From contig JAULSR010000002.1 of the NCBI GenBank assembly GCA_030512295.1, positions 7,812,001 through 7,876,000 of the forward strand: DNA of 64,000 nucleotides, given 5' to 3'. Positions 48,801 to 59,400 of the stretch are shown here, piece after piece. The notes under the pieces were generated by a model. That model was given only the letters and a program-made list of their open reading frames with translations. It ran no database searches and had not been told where the DNA came from. This stretch comes from Bombardia bombarda (taxonomy: Eukaryota; Ascomycota; Sordariomycetes; Sordariales; Lasiosphaeriaceae). Made by a program: the position numbers and the translations under genes. How positions within the stretch are numbered: position 1 is the stretch's first letter; each line of letters begins with the position of its first letter.

Positions 48801-48921
48801 ATAGCCGGTCCTGATGCGGTGCAGTGGTAGTCACTGCCCCGTGAATCCCTTCGTGAAGGTCATGCTCGATTGAAGTGATTTTGATGATTGTTCGTTCGTC
48901 CTGGTCCTGGATAAAGAAAAT
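45887..48921. other. 3-kb upstream region of vts1 without a supported gene
   Basis: Frames up to 195 codons (45947-46534 minus) occur but carry no domain, and several overlap one another. The part near vts1 is likely a long 5' leader. The rest, including 47968-48408 plus (146 codons), is not recognisable. Confidence 0.5.
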
Positions 48922-49326
48922 CTAAGCAGTCTCCCTCTTTCCCTCCTTGAACTCCTTCTGTAGGCAAATTGTCAGCATTTCTGGTCTTTGCGCTCGGTGG
49001 GGTCGTTGTGGTGGTCGATGCGTACCAACGCCTTCATGGTTCCGTGAAGCGCATGTCTGTGGTTTCTCCGGAACTTGGGGTCGGTTCCGTTCAGGGAAGG
49101 GTATCTCGACGTCTTGGGCTTCTTGATACTGCAGCGATGAAAAAAGGTCCCCCGTTAGCAACTCGAGCGATCTATCCAGGCCTCTTGACATATGACGTGA
49201 CGAACCCGTTACGGTGAGCCTTCTTCGACTGGTTGTGCTGAGACGAGTTCTTGGACTCTGCCGCAAATGTCAGTATCGCGAGGCTTGGACAATCCTCTGG
49301 AAAATTGGGTATAGCATACTGGCCAT
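48922..49326 (-). CDS. rpl29: 60S ribosomal protein L29 (eL29)
   Basis: Four exons on the minus strand: 49326-49320 (7 nt), 49257-49206, 49128-49026 and 48957-48922, with introns of 62, 77 and 68 bp; every phase joins, giving 65 residues. The product starts MAKSKNSSQHNQSKKAH and continues with RNGIKKPKTSRYPSLNGTD, PKFRRNHRHALHGTMKAL and a KEFKEGKRETA tail. This is the small, very basic eL29 of the large ribosomal subunit, usually 59-65 residues in fungi. The first exon carries only ATG GCC A; donor GTATGC follows directly. The gene is easily missed because no single frame covers it. It sits between vts1 and the peroxisomal carrier, all on the same strand. Confidence 0.95.
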
Positions 49327-49963
49327 TGCGACGGATTTTCGGCTTCAATATGAAGACGATTGTCTGTATCTACCGGGAGTCTGGGGGGGTGATGTTGGGC
49401 AAGTGATTTTATTTGCGTGCTATGCGTCCGCACAAAAAGTGGGAGGGAAATTCAGACTGCCCTAACGCGGGTGTGGCTGGTGGCAGGCCAAACGCCACAG
49501 AAAGGTGGGGCTTGACAAAGGTTATCAAGCTAGAGATGCGATTTCCCACCAAGTCAGGTCCGAAATCCTGTCAAATGGCGGCGTAAAACCCTAACCCTGT
49601 ATGGTATTGGTCACTGAAACGGGTCTCCGCATGCTTACCCCAGGCTGCGGGCCGGTGATCTGCATGGACCTGGCTGGGGTCTTCATCTTGATCTTGGGCA
49701 CGAGATGCAGAAGATTCCACGGTGAAATAGGTAGAAATCATGCAATTGCTGTCGCTATTCAAATATATACACTCTATAACTAGTCTTGCAAAATACCTCT
49801 TACTCCAATGACGATGCATCCAAAATAACTAGGTAGACAAAAAGCTCAGGTGTCTATAAAGGTGCGCGTGTGTACATACCCGCCTGTATATAAACAGTGG
49901 TGTTTGCGCCTGCACAACCAGCAGGCCAATGCTGCCCCCCTCCCCCGTCTAAAAGATGCCGTC
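49327..49963. other. Short intergenic region
   Basis: Contains the promoter of rpl29 and the 3' UTR of the carrier gene; no supported gene. Confidence 0.6.
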
Positions 49964-51190
49964 TCATTTAACAAGCACAGGCAACGCAGCCTTCGCTGCT
50001 GCCGCCGCCGTCGCTAGCTCGCCTGCCTTTGCAACCTGTCGCGACCTCATTGTTCGGAGGTAGCGAACGAAAAGAATGAAGAGCAGCTCGACCCTGAAAT
50101 GATTGAGTCAGTTCTGATGATATATGAAAATCGTTCATGAGTGCCTCAAAAACATACCTTTCCTTAGTCATCATGAGAATACCCTGTACCAGCAGACCCT
50201 TCATGATCTGGGGTCCCATGCCCTTGAACAGACTCAAAGGACCTTCATTCTTGATGATGAATTGCATCACCTCGATGAAGCTCTTGAATGGCTTCCCATT
50301 GCGCGCCGGAGGTGGTCTAGATTGCAAGCCCACCTTGGCAACGATCAGGGGCTGCGTGGCCAGCGTGGCCAGCGACTTGGACATACCACCAAGAACTGAA
50401 GAATTATGTTAGTCTGACTTCCAGATGAGGGGGAGAGTTTCGACAGGAACACCCTGGCTTACCAAACGCCTCCCATGGCTTGAGGCTCGTCTTGCCCGGG
50501 AAGATAATTGTCTTCAACCTCTCGTACGCGCCATATGTGATTGCCGGGTTGACCACCAGGACCAAGCTCGCCTTCAGTCCTCTCCAGAGCCCAAAGACGC
50601 CATCCTCGCTCTCAATGACCTCTTGAGCCGTCTCGAAGAAACCCTTCCTGTCAGTTTTTTTCTGGGTCTGCTGCCGGGTCGTGATGACGGCAACCGGGAT
50701 TGTGAACAGCTGGGCAAGCGCGCCGGCAAAGGCGCCGAGTGACAGCTCGACAACGGTCGACGGTTGGCTACCAGACTTGTTGGTGCGAAGATAAAGTGTG
50801 CGGACGACGGAATACCAGTAAAAATAGGCGAAGTTCGTCGAGGCCACTCCGATCAAGGAACCGCCCATGCCGGCATAGAGCCCCGCGATGCCATCAACGC
50901 CAGCGATGTGGCTCAGGGCGTCCCATGTCCCCTTGTAGTGCGGTTCGTCTAATACCGTCTTGTCCGAGTCACTTGGCTTCACTTGTACCTGTAGCTTCGT
51001 CTTGACACTGATTCGGGATAGCGGGTTAGCCGAGGAACGAAGGCGAGCGGACCGAGGAACAGCAGCAGCAGCAGCTTCACACGCACAGATCTAATGGGTA
51101 TACCAGCGCATTGGCGAGGACAGCACCAGCTGCGCCGGCCGTAGCCTTTCCCCACGGCCCAATTGGGGCCGGCTTCGACTGCACGCCCAT
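49964..51190 (-). CDS. pmp47: Peroxisomal membrane carrier, Pmp47/Ant1-type
   Basis: Four exons: 51190-51087, 51007-50463, 50395-50158 and 50093-49964, with introns of 79, 67 and 64 bp; phases agree, 338 residues, the normal size for a six-helix mitochondrial-carrier-family protein. The three repeats show YPLDLVKTKLQ (first Px[DE]xx[KR] signature), FTIPVAVITTRQQ (the divergent second signature typical of Pmp47) and ATQPLIVAKVGLQ. The tail is FVRYLRTMRSRQVAKAGEL followed by Ala-rich sequence. Family members exchange ATP for AMP (or related nucleotides/CoA) across the peroxisomal membrane to feed acyl-CoA synthesis. Peroxisomal placement is by similarity to Pmp47/Ant1; the precise substrate is inferred. 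It diverges from palB. Confidence 0.92.
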
Positions 51191-53016
51191 GGTGATGTTT
51201 TCAAGGCGCCTGCCTACACGGAACTCTCAGGCAGTCGGTGGACGGGGGGGGGGGGGGGGGGGGGGCAGTCGGAATCGGGGTCGGGAACGGAGACGGAGGG
51301 TCGGGTTACGATCAAGGTCACGATCACAGGCCAAGACAGCTTGGTGTTTAAACTCGCGGATAAAGTAATGACGACAGCGTTTTTTGAGGGGTTGGTCGCG
51401 CAGCGTGTCAACGGAATGGTGGACACCTAGGGATCCGGCACGGTAAATAATGGTGACGACAGACAGGGACGGACAAGGACATGAGATAGTCGGCGATTTA
51501 TTAGGGATAGGAAGACACAAAGGCCGTGGTCGGTGGTGGTGGGCCGCGGCCGACCTTGGTTTCCTGGCTCTCTTCTGCCCGTGATGGCGATAACCGGATA
51601 ACCTCGGCAGTTGCAGTAGTCCCATGTGTGGGAGGTCCACCAGAACTTCAGGCCCGGGGCAGCGCAATGCAACCATGACAAGAGCCTGGGTTTTGGCAGC
51701 AGACAGCGGCATTGCCCCGCACTCAGCGACCACCGGGCCCTCCGAATTTGGGTAAAAAGGTACCAAAGTACCGGGCTATCAAGCCACATCGAAGAGACTC
51801 GTGGGCAGAGCAGTCATCCTTCGTATCTGGAACTTCCCTTCTTCGAACTTTTGTCTGCAAAGTCTTGAGCATCAAGTCCATCGAGGAAACTAAATCGCAC
51901 CATTGGGGCAAGTTGGACCAAAATCCAATGGAGCCCTGGAACTCGCATGGCGCGTTTAGAGAATGAAGACGAGTTTTCTGGATATCTCCCTCGACATACC
52001 AGAGCTGTTTGAGGAATGACGGGCTGACTCGATGACATGAGACAATTCAACCCAAGGCAGCGCGTAGAGCTGATAGGGGGTATTTATTGAGTGGCTTTCA
52101 TGGTTGGCCTTGATTACTTGACTATGTTTTGAATACCGTGTCGAGATAGGCGAGCAAGAACAAAAGATGAGCCCAGGAGGAGGATTTTGGAGATTGTGGA
52201 ATACTTATAAGTGATTTACTGCACTGTACAGGTCGATTCAGCTGTTGGATTCGAGGGGCCATTCATATTCAGCGCCTTCGGGGTGTGGACGTTGCCCTGC
52301 AAATCGGTCAGCCAATTACCTGCCCACCTCCTCGACACCATGCCCGATGGTTGTGGTTTGCCAAACTGTTCTTTGTGAAGGAAGCTTGGAATGGCAATGA
52401 AGTTCTGCGTATTGCTTTACATGCGAACATATGGACAATTAAGGGCACGCAGGGATTCACAGACTGGATATTATACACCACCTTTGCCGATAGTAGCAGC
52501 AGATAGCAGTACCTACTACTTAGTAGCCCTCGGGAGCGAAATTGGCAGTTGGCGACAAGCTACCCAGTCTGAATACCTAGGTAGGTATGATTGGAATCAT
52601 TCCGGATTGGCTGGTCCAGCTTCCATGCTCTCCGACTTCAATCTCAGAAGGCGCGATGCAGTTGCAGTTCGGTATGAGATGGCAAGAGCGACCAGCAGCA
52701 GCTCGTCAACCACGAATCAGCATCTCCACTGCGCGGCATTAAATTGCCGTTTTGAGGCTTCCATACATTCTTATCAGTTAGCGGCTTAGACCCTTAAACG
52801 GAACCGACCGCAGACGATTGACGACGACCGACCGACTGAGGCTCTCCGCAAGTCTTGTTGTGTATTACCTACCTGGGTAGCTGGGTAGTATCTACAAGTC
52901 CCAATGGCATAATGTCTTTGGAGACGCATTCACACACGAATATCAATCACACCCGCCTACTATGAAAACGCCAGCATCAACACCACTCCTGTTGTTCCCA
53001 ACAAGCAGTAGCTACG
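51191..53016. other. Divergent region between the carrier and palB genes
   Basis: About 1.8 kb with no supported gene. A 22-nt G homopolymer lies at 51244-51265, 54 bp upstream of the carrier start. Frames such as 51227-51766 minus read through this run and are not credible. Confidence 0.55.
51244..51265. repeat. G22 homopolymer
   Basis: A run of 22 G on the plus strand (C on the carrier's sense strand) in the likely carrier 5' leader or promoter. Its length is prone to sequencing error and to replication slippage. Confidence 0.9.
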
Positions 53017-55871
53017 ATGGAGGCAAAAGCCTCGGTTAGTAACCACCTTTCGCGCGACACAAGCCCTGGATGAAAGCTGAAACTGTGCTTGTCTGTAGGA
53101 ACTTGAGCGTCGTCTCGGCCAGGCCTCGGGGGATGCGGCCCTCAAGCTCGCCATCGCGGCCGCAGATCTGTACATGCAGGCAGCCCGGAAGGCCGCCACG
53201 GCAGCAGAACGCACGCGGTTGAGTCGCAAGTGTCGTGAGGTCATTGAGCTCGGCGAGCGTCTCAAGGCAAATGCCCAGGCTGCCTCTGCCACCTCCCGCC
53301 CGCCCGTTCCCGAGTCGACTCGCCCCTTGGCTACCTCTGAGAAGGCTATCCTCCTGAGATCGTCTCGCTTGCATGGCAACATCTTCCCGCCTTGGGAATC
53401 AGCCCCTGACTCGGCCGTATTCTCACAAACAGGGGCTGGCGCGGATGCCTACATGTGCGTGCAGAGCACATCCCTCCCTACCTTTGGTCTGCTATCGTCT
53501 ATTGCTAACCCTTGGCTTGGGTAAAATAGCGATCCCTCGCACTTTTCTCTGTCTGCCGAACAACAGGCTATCTTCGCGGGCTGGAGGCGTCCGGCCGAGA
53601 TCTTTCCCACTACCGAAGATGCGGACACCAAAGACGATGCAAGTCGCTTCATGACTCCCGCATCTGAGATCGACTTAGCCCAGGACTTGGCCACCGACTG
53701 CTCTGTTGTAGCTAGTCTATGTGCTGCTGTTCGGCACTTTGGCCCGAAACAATTCTCGGTATGCGCTTGGCACGGCAACTTGCTTTTTATGTGACATCGC
53801 ACGGGCGTTGTGCTAACTCGGCATCTTCAACTAGATGCTTTCATCACTCATATACCCATTCGACCACAAGAATATGCGGCCAGAGGTTTCCAGGAACGGC
53901 AAGTATGTCTTTCGTATGAACTTCAACGGCTGCTGGCGTCAAGTGATCGTTGACGATCGTCTCCCCGTATCTTCAACCGACCGCACACTCTACGTGGTAG
54001 ATCGACGGAATCCCCAACTCATCTGGCCGGCATTGATCGAGAAAGCGTACCTCAAAATACGAGGCGGCTATGACTTCCCAGGCAGCAACTCGGGCACCGA
54101 CTTACATGCCCTTACGGGCTGGATTCCCGAGCAAGTATTTCTTCAAAGGTAAGCAGCTCATCTTGGACCTTGGCCAATTTGACCCAAGTTGACTAGTAGA
54201 CGGCATAACAGCGATGATAATGAGCTTGATGAGACGTGGAATAGGATCAAGACGGCATACGACCAAGGAAACGCAATAGTCACCCTCGGGACCGGTAACA
54301 TGTCGCCCGAGGAAGAAGAAACGTTGGGTTTGGTTAAGGAACATGACTATGCTGTCCTCGATCTGCGGAGAAATTCACACAACCGTCTTTTCCTCGTCAA
54401 GAACCCATGGTGCGACAGTCTGGTATGGACTGGAGCCGGGTCTTCGGCAACACTCAGTGTACACACCCCGGGATCCTCGCCCGGTGATATGACCAATACT
54501 TTTTGGATGACGTTTGAGGACGTTCTACAGCATTTTGACTCTCTATATGTAAACTGGAACCCAGCGATGTTTACATATCGACAAGATCATCACTTCACAT
54601 GGGCCATGCCCAACAAGACGGAGGTCCTCGTCTTCACCAACAACCCACAGTACAGTGTGCTGTCGCAATCAAGCGGCCCAGTTTGGGTGCTGCTCAGCCG
54701 TCACTGGCAGGACGGCGAGCTTGATATACTGCGCCAACGCAAGGCGGAAAGAGACCGCGATGAGGGTTCACTGGCCAATGTATCCAGACAACTCGGCTTC
54801 ATGGCGCTCGCGCTATTCGCGACCACGCCGCCAGGCACGCGCGTCCCTCTCACCGAAGGTCATAGGTGCCTACAACAAGGACCATACGTCGACAGCCCAA
54901 ACACCCTCCTACGATACGAGCCCACGCCAGGCATAGCACAGACGCTGATCGTCGGCCAGGGCGAGCTGCCGCTCGAAAAATACTCCTTCACCCTCTCATT
55001 TTTCTCCACCAGCCCCCTGACCGTCTCCCGGGCCGCCGAGCCCCTCGCACACAACCTCACCGTCTCGGGCGCCTGGACGCGCCGCACCGCAGGCGGCAAC
55101 GCCGCACACGCCAGCTACCTCTCCAACCCGCAGTTCGCCCTCACGCTGGAGCGCGCCACGCCGCTCTCGCTCGTCCTCAGCACCGACGTCGCCGACCTGC
55201 CCGTGCACATCGCCGTCCACTTCTCGGGCGGCGGGCAGCGCGTCACCACGGTGGCGGGCCGCGACTTGCTCTGCAGCAGCGCAGAGTACCAGCGCGGATG
55301 CACCTACGCGTCGGCGGCCAACGTCGACGCCGGCACGTACACGGTCGTCGCCAGCACGTTCGAGCCCGGCCAGACGGGCAAGTTCTCGCTGCGCGTCAGC
55401 GCCGCCGTGCCCCTCTCGTTGAGACCCGTCCTCGCCGACGCGGCCGGCCGCCTGCGCACGGTGGCGCCTGCGCAGGCTGTATTTGGCGACGGGGAAGAGC
55501 GCCTGCGCGCGAGGGTCGGCGTCAGCCGGTTGACGAGGGCGAGCGTCCTCGCGCGGTCGTCGTCGAGTGGCGGCGGTGGCGTGGGGCTGTCAGTGCCGTC
55601 TGCTATTCGCGTGGCGCTGGAGCTCGGGTCGAGGTCGTCGCAGAGAAATGTGCTGGCTGTGTCGGGGGATGGCGAGTTTGCGGACGCGTCGCTGGGCTTG
55701 CGCACGGGTGAAGTCGACTTGGATCCGGAGACGATACGCATGCGAGGGGGGCTGTGGCTTGTGCTGGAGCAGATTGGCGGGAGGCGGTCGGGGCAGGGTG
55801 GTGTGCATGTTGAGATGCTGAGTGACAGTACGGTGCATATTGGGGGGTGGGAGAATGCGGATGATCAGTGA
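53017..55871 (+). CDS. palB: Calpain-like cysteine protease PalB/Rim13
   Basis: Five exons: 53017-53034 (18 nt), 53099-53454, 53530-53758, 53835-54148 and 54212-55871, introns 63-76 bp; phases agree, 858 residues, close to Aspergillus PalB. An N-terminal MIT domain (about 7-85: ELERRLGQASGDAALKLAIA, LYMQAARKAATAAERTRLSR) leads into a calpain protease core with predicted Cys182 (DLATDCSVVASL), His350 (KEHDYAVLDLR) and Asn370 (LVKNPW). The C-terminal 450 residues form the calpain-type beta-sandwich/C2-like domains, with a GC-rich, Arg-rich stretch. PalB acts in ambient-pH signalling: docked on ESCRT-III (Vps24/Snf7) through its MIT domain, it makes the first cleavage of the PacC/Rim101 regulator. 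The domain order shows this; the pathway role is family knowledge. Confidence 0.95.
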
Positions 55872-56386
55872 GATGATGGGTTATTAGGGGGAGATGGATA
55901 GATGGCGAGAACCTTGGCTTAGGATCGGTCAGGATAGACGGGCAGGCAGGCGGGCACAGTGTCTGTCGTGTCGTAGACTTCTACGCTAGGTGTGCTGTTT
56001 CTCTCTGGGTATCTATGGCTGGTTGAATGGCTTTGAGCGTTGCATATTTCTTCTTTGTAGTATATTACGATGGAGGAGGGCCGGGGGGGCAGAGGAGGAA
56101 AAGGGGAGAGCGGAAAGGGGAAGTGGTAAACAAAATAAATACGTCAGTCAGAATAAAGCTGTTTTCAAGTGCCTACATAGATACCAGGCCGTGGGACGTG
56201 CTGGAAGCATGGTAGAGTGATGGATGATTACGTCTAACCATCTTGTGTCATCGCATGGTGAAAGAAGTACAGTCCCAATCGGACAATAAAAAGAAATGCC
56301 CTCCCTTTCATGCTTCAAAAGTTAAAAAAGACTATGGAAGAAAACTGCAAAACAAGTAGCGAAAAAAGATCTGATGACCTTGGAAA
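55872..56386. other. palB 3' side
   Basis: About 500 bp between the palB stop and the tRNA gene; no supported gene. Confidence 0.6.
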
Positions 56387-56472
56387 TGCCTGATACTGGA
56401 ATCGAACCAGTGATCTTTGCATATCGTCGAAGTGATACAAGTGCAACGCATTAGCCACTATGCTAATCAGGC
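56387..56472 (-). tRNA. tRNA-Thr (anticodon TGT) with a short intron
   Basis: On the minus strand the gene starts GCCTGAT (acceptor 5') and ends ATCAGGC plus discriminator A, seven paired bases. The D arm GCAT..ATGC, the anticodon stem TTGCA/TGCAA and the T arm ACTGG-TTCGATT-CCAGT all pair. The anticodon loop reads CT-TGT-A and is followed by about 13 extra bases before the 3' stem half, the canonical position of nuclear tRNA introns. Without the intron the length is about 73 nt. The product would read ACA (and wobble) threonine codons. Confidence 0.93.
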
Positions 56473-59400
56473 TGTATCATGTAATCTCCTTATGAGTTCT
56501 GGATCGCCAAGTCTTGGTCTATGGCTGGACTGGAGGGAAGGAGGAGGTGTGGAGTAAGTGAGTTAGTTGGTTGTCATTCGTCACATCCTTCACAGTTCAC
56601 AATCCATTTAAGCTTTCAAGAATTCCATTTAAACGCTGTGGCCACTCGAAATGCTGATATACGTGTGAGGATTTAAGCAGTGTATTTTGTTCCTGCTTGA
56701 CAAGCAATTCCCGTCATGGGGCAGTACCCAGGTACCATCAATTAATCCATTCATGCAACCCCCTTTTTCGCCCTTTACCAAAAGGAGCCATCTCCGTCGA
56801 CATGCCTCTTTATTCCGCCGTGTAGGGAGGTAGGGAGGTAGGTGACTTTATCACATTCCATTTGCATTAACTACCAGATGCGCATCTATCTGTTGTACCT
56901 TAGCTATATATCCGTTCCTTCTGGTAGTAGATAAAACGCAGTTCCATCTTCTCTACCTGTGACAAGATGGTAAGTAGATACGATAGTCGTGTTTGCTCAC
57001 ATATCCCAAATGATGAAATAGTTGCCGCAGGTCGCTTCTGCTTACTCGGGCGGTGTAGAAAGTTGCTCATCCATCCGCCTGCAGCTGCAGCTTGCCCGCC
57101 TGCCCGCCCTCCTTCCTCTGCGTGTGCGCTTCAGCTTCCCTGCAGCATACATACACTGACCTACCTACCTGCAACTCAACCTTTATGTATGCACATCGTG
57201 GATAAGGTGTGTAGGTAGACAGGCAGAGCTGTCTCGTTCCATTAAGAGGTTTGAGCGGGAAAGGAGAGATAGATAGGCAAATTTAAATTAGAAAAGGGGG
57301 AAACGAGGGATCTTGTGATGCCAATTTTCCATAGGTTCTTGTCCCTTTGGATACAACTACAACAGTACATCACCGTCAGAGTGTTGTTCGGCATATTTCA
57401 CGACCGCCGGTAAAAAAGACGAGAGAAAAAAAGGGCAGCAAACCAGCCAAAAAGGCAAAGGAGAAAGAAAGATGGCTACCTAGGTAGGTAAATGTGCTCG
57501 CCCAATTCGCGTCGTCTTACCTCACTCGCTCGCTCGCTCGCTGGGTTTGGTTCGGTTGCTTACCATCCATACAATATCCATCAGCCCTGGAAAATGCGGG
57601 GAAAAGGCACGGCGGCTCAGCGAGCAATCCTTGGTTTTCTGGTTCGTAGGGGTGCTGTAGCACTCCACTCCCCACCTCCAGCTACCACCTCACCACCACC
57701 GGCCGTACCACCAACCAACCAGTTTTGTGCGCCCAACGTCGACGATCCACGGTTCCCGCTCCGTCTCGAGCAGCTCTGAGTGTGACGACCTCTCTTGATA
57801 AAGATGACGACGGGAGAGGGTGATTTCCCCCCCGTCTTCTTCTATAATAATATTCGTCCCTTCCCGGGAGAAGGAATGGCGTTTCTTCCTCCGTGGGCCA
57901 CACATTCCCCCAAACGAATCTGGTGGTAGCACGGCAGCAAGTGAAAGGCCCCAAGCCCCGAGAAAGCGGGGTCGAGCAGTCAGTCATGAGCATAGCGTGG
58001 TGTGTGCTGCAACTTACCTTCGTCTAGATAAATTTGTTGGTGGGGTTCCGTTGGTTGAGATTGGAAAAGTTGGGGATTTTGGTATTTTATTGCCAATTGA
58101 CTGGACCGCTACGTAGTGTATGTAGCTCGATAGGGGCCCACAAATCCATGTTTTGCGGCTCTCTTTCTTCAAGGCCAGGAAAACCTACCTTTAACTCAGG
58201 CCCCCCTGCGGGCTGCTGCTCGTGGGGCCAAGCTTGGCGGCTGGGAATCGCGGGTCGGGCATGAAGTATGTACAGATATGGCTATGACTGGCATGGGCTG
58301 CTATGGAGGGCGCTTGCTTTTCTCTAGGTCTTCCCGGACCGGCTAAAATCGAAGGGAGGGGAGAGGATGGAGCTTAACCTCGACGCTGTAATAAAGAAGA
58401 AAAGGCATCCCGAACGACGGATCAGTCGTCTCCAAGCCATTGGATGGTTTGCTTGTTGGGTGGTGGTAGCAGTGCTTGTGGTGGTGTGCTGTCATACTCT
58501 GATGGCCCATGGTCCATGGCATGACCGTCCGTCCTGGACATTCCGTCCTGCTTCTGCAGATTGAATATACCACACACGTGTGTGCAGATCCGGCCGGGCC
58601 TTGCCATAGGTATCTGTCTGTCTGTCTGTGACTTCGCTAACCTAGCCATGGAGAATCCCGCTTCGCTCGCTCGAGATGAAAAGTGCGACCTGGTGACACA
58701 TCGCATAGCCGCCATAGCCAGGACCCCATCATCTACGGTCTACCTATCGTGGGACCCGCCGCCCCCGTAATGGTGTCCCATATGGAGGCCCCTGGGTTCG
58801 GTAGGTGATTGAGGTAGCTTGACGGGGGAATCGCCGCTGCAGTATGTATGTACGTGGCCGGGGACCAAAGCTTCACCGCCGCGCATGAAAAGCAAGAAAA
58901 GAAGGAGCTGGGACGAGGGTGAGGATGCGGATGACTGGTAGGTCTAGTGTGGGGCTAGTGTATTATATACCTAGGTAGGTTAACGAGAGGAGCGAGCGAG
59001 CTCATTCGAAGGCGTCGTCGTCTGTTGCTCGCTTCCACCTCTCCAGCCACCAGATCCCAAAGAGGACAAGGGAACGAGGAAGTGGGCGTGATGGAAAGGG
59101 GATCGAGTATCTGAGAGGTGCTGGGTCTGTGGTTCCACAAGCAACGATGGGCGATCCTCTTGGGCGGCCCATTCCCGTGTATCCGTACCATACAGACCAC
59201 ACTTTTGGCTACATGGTACTAAGAAATGAGTATTGAGGTACTCTTCACGCTGTGGGTGGTGGTAGGTACCCTCGAGATACCCACCCGAACCATGGATCGA
59301 CCGACCGAGCCGACCTACCAGCTCTGCCGACAAAATCTGGGGATTGAACCTTGGTTGGGTGCTGATCGCAGCCAGATGTTTGGAATGATCTTCACGACAG

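Noticed and set aside
54866..55711. 281-codon plus-strand open frame
   Set aside because: Overlaps the palB last exon in another frame; Arg/Pro-rich shadow coding.
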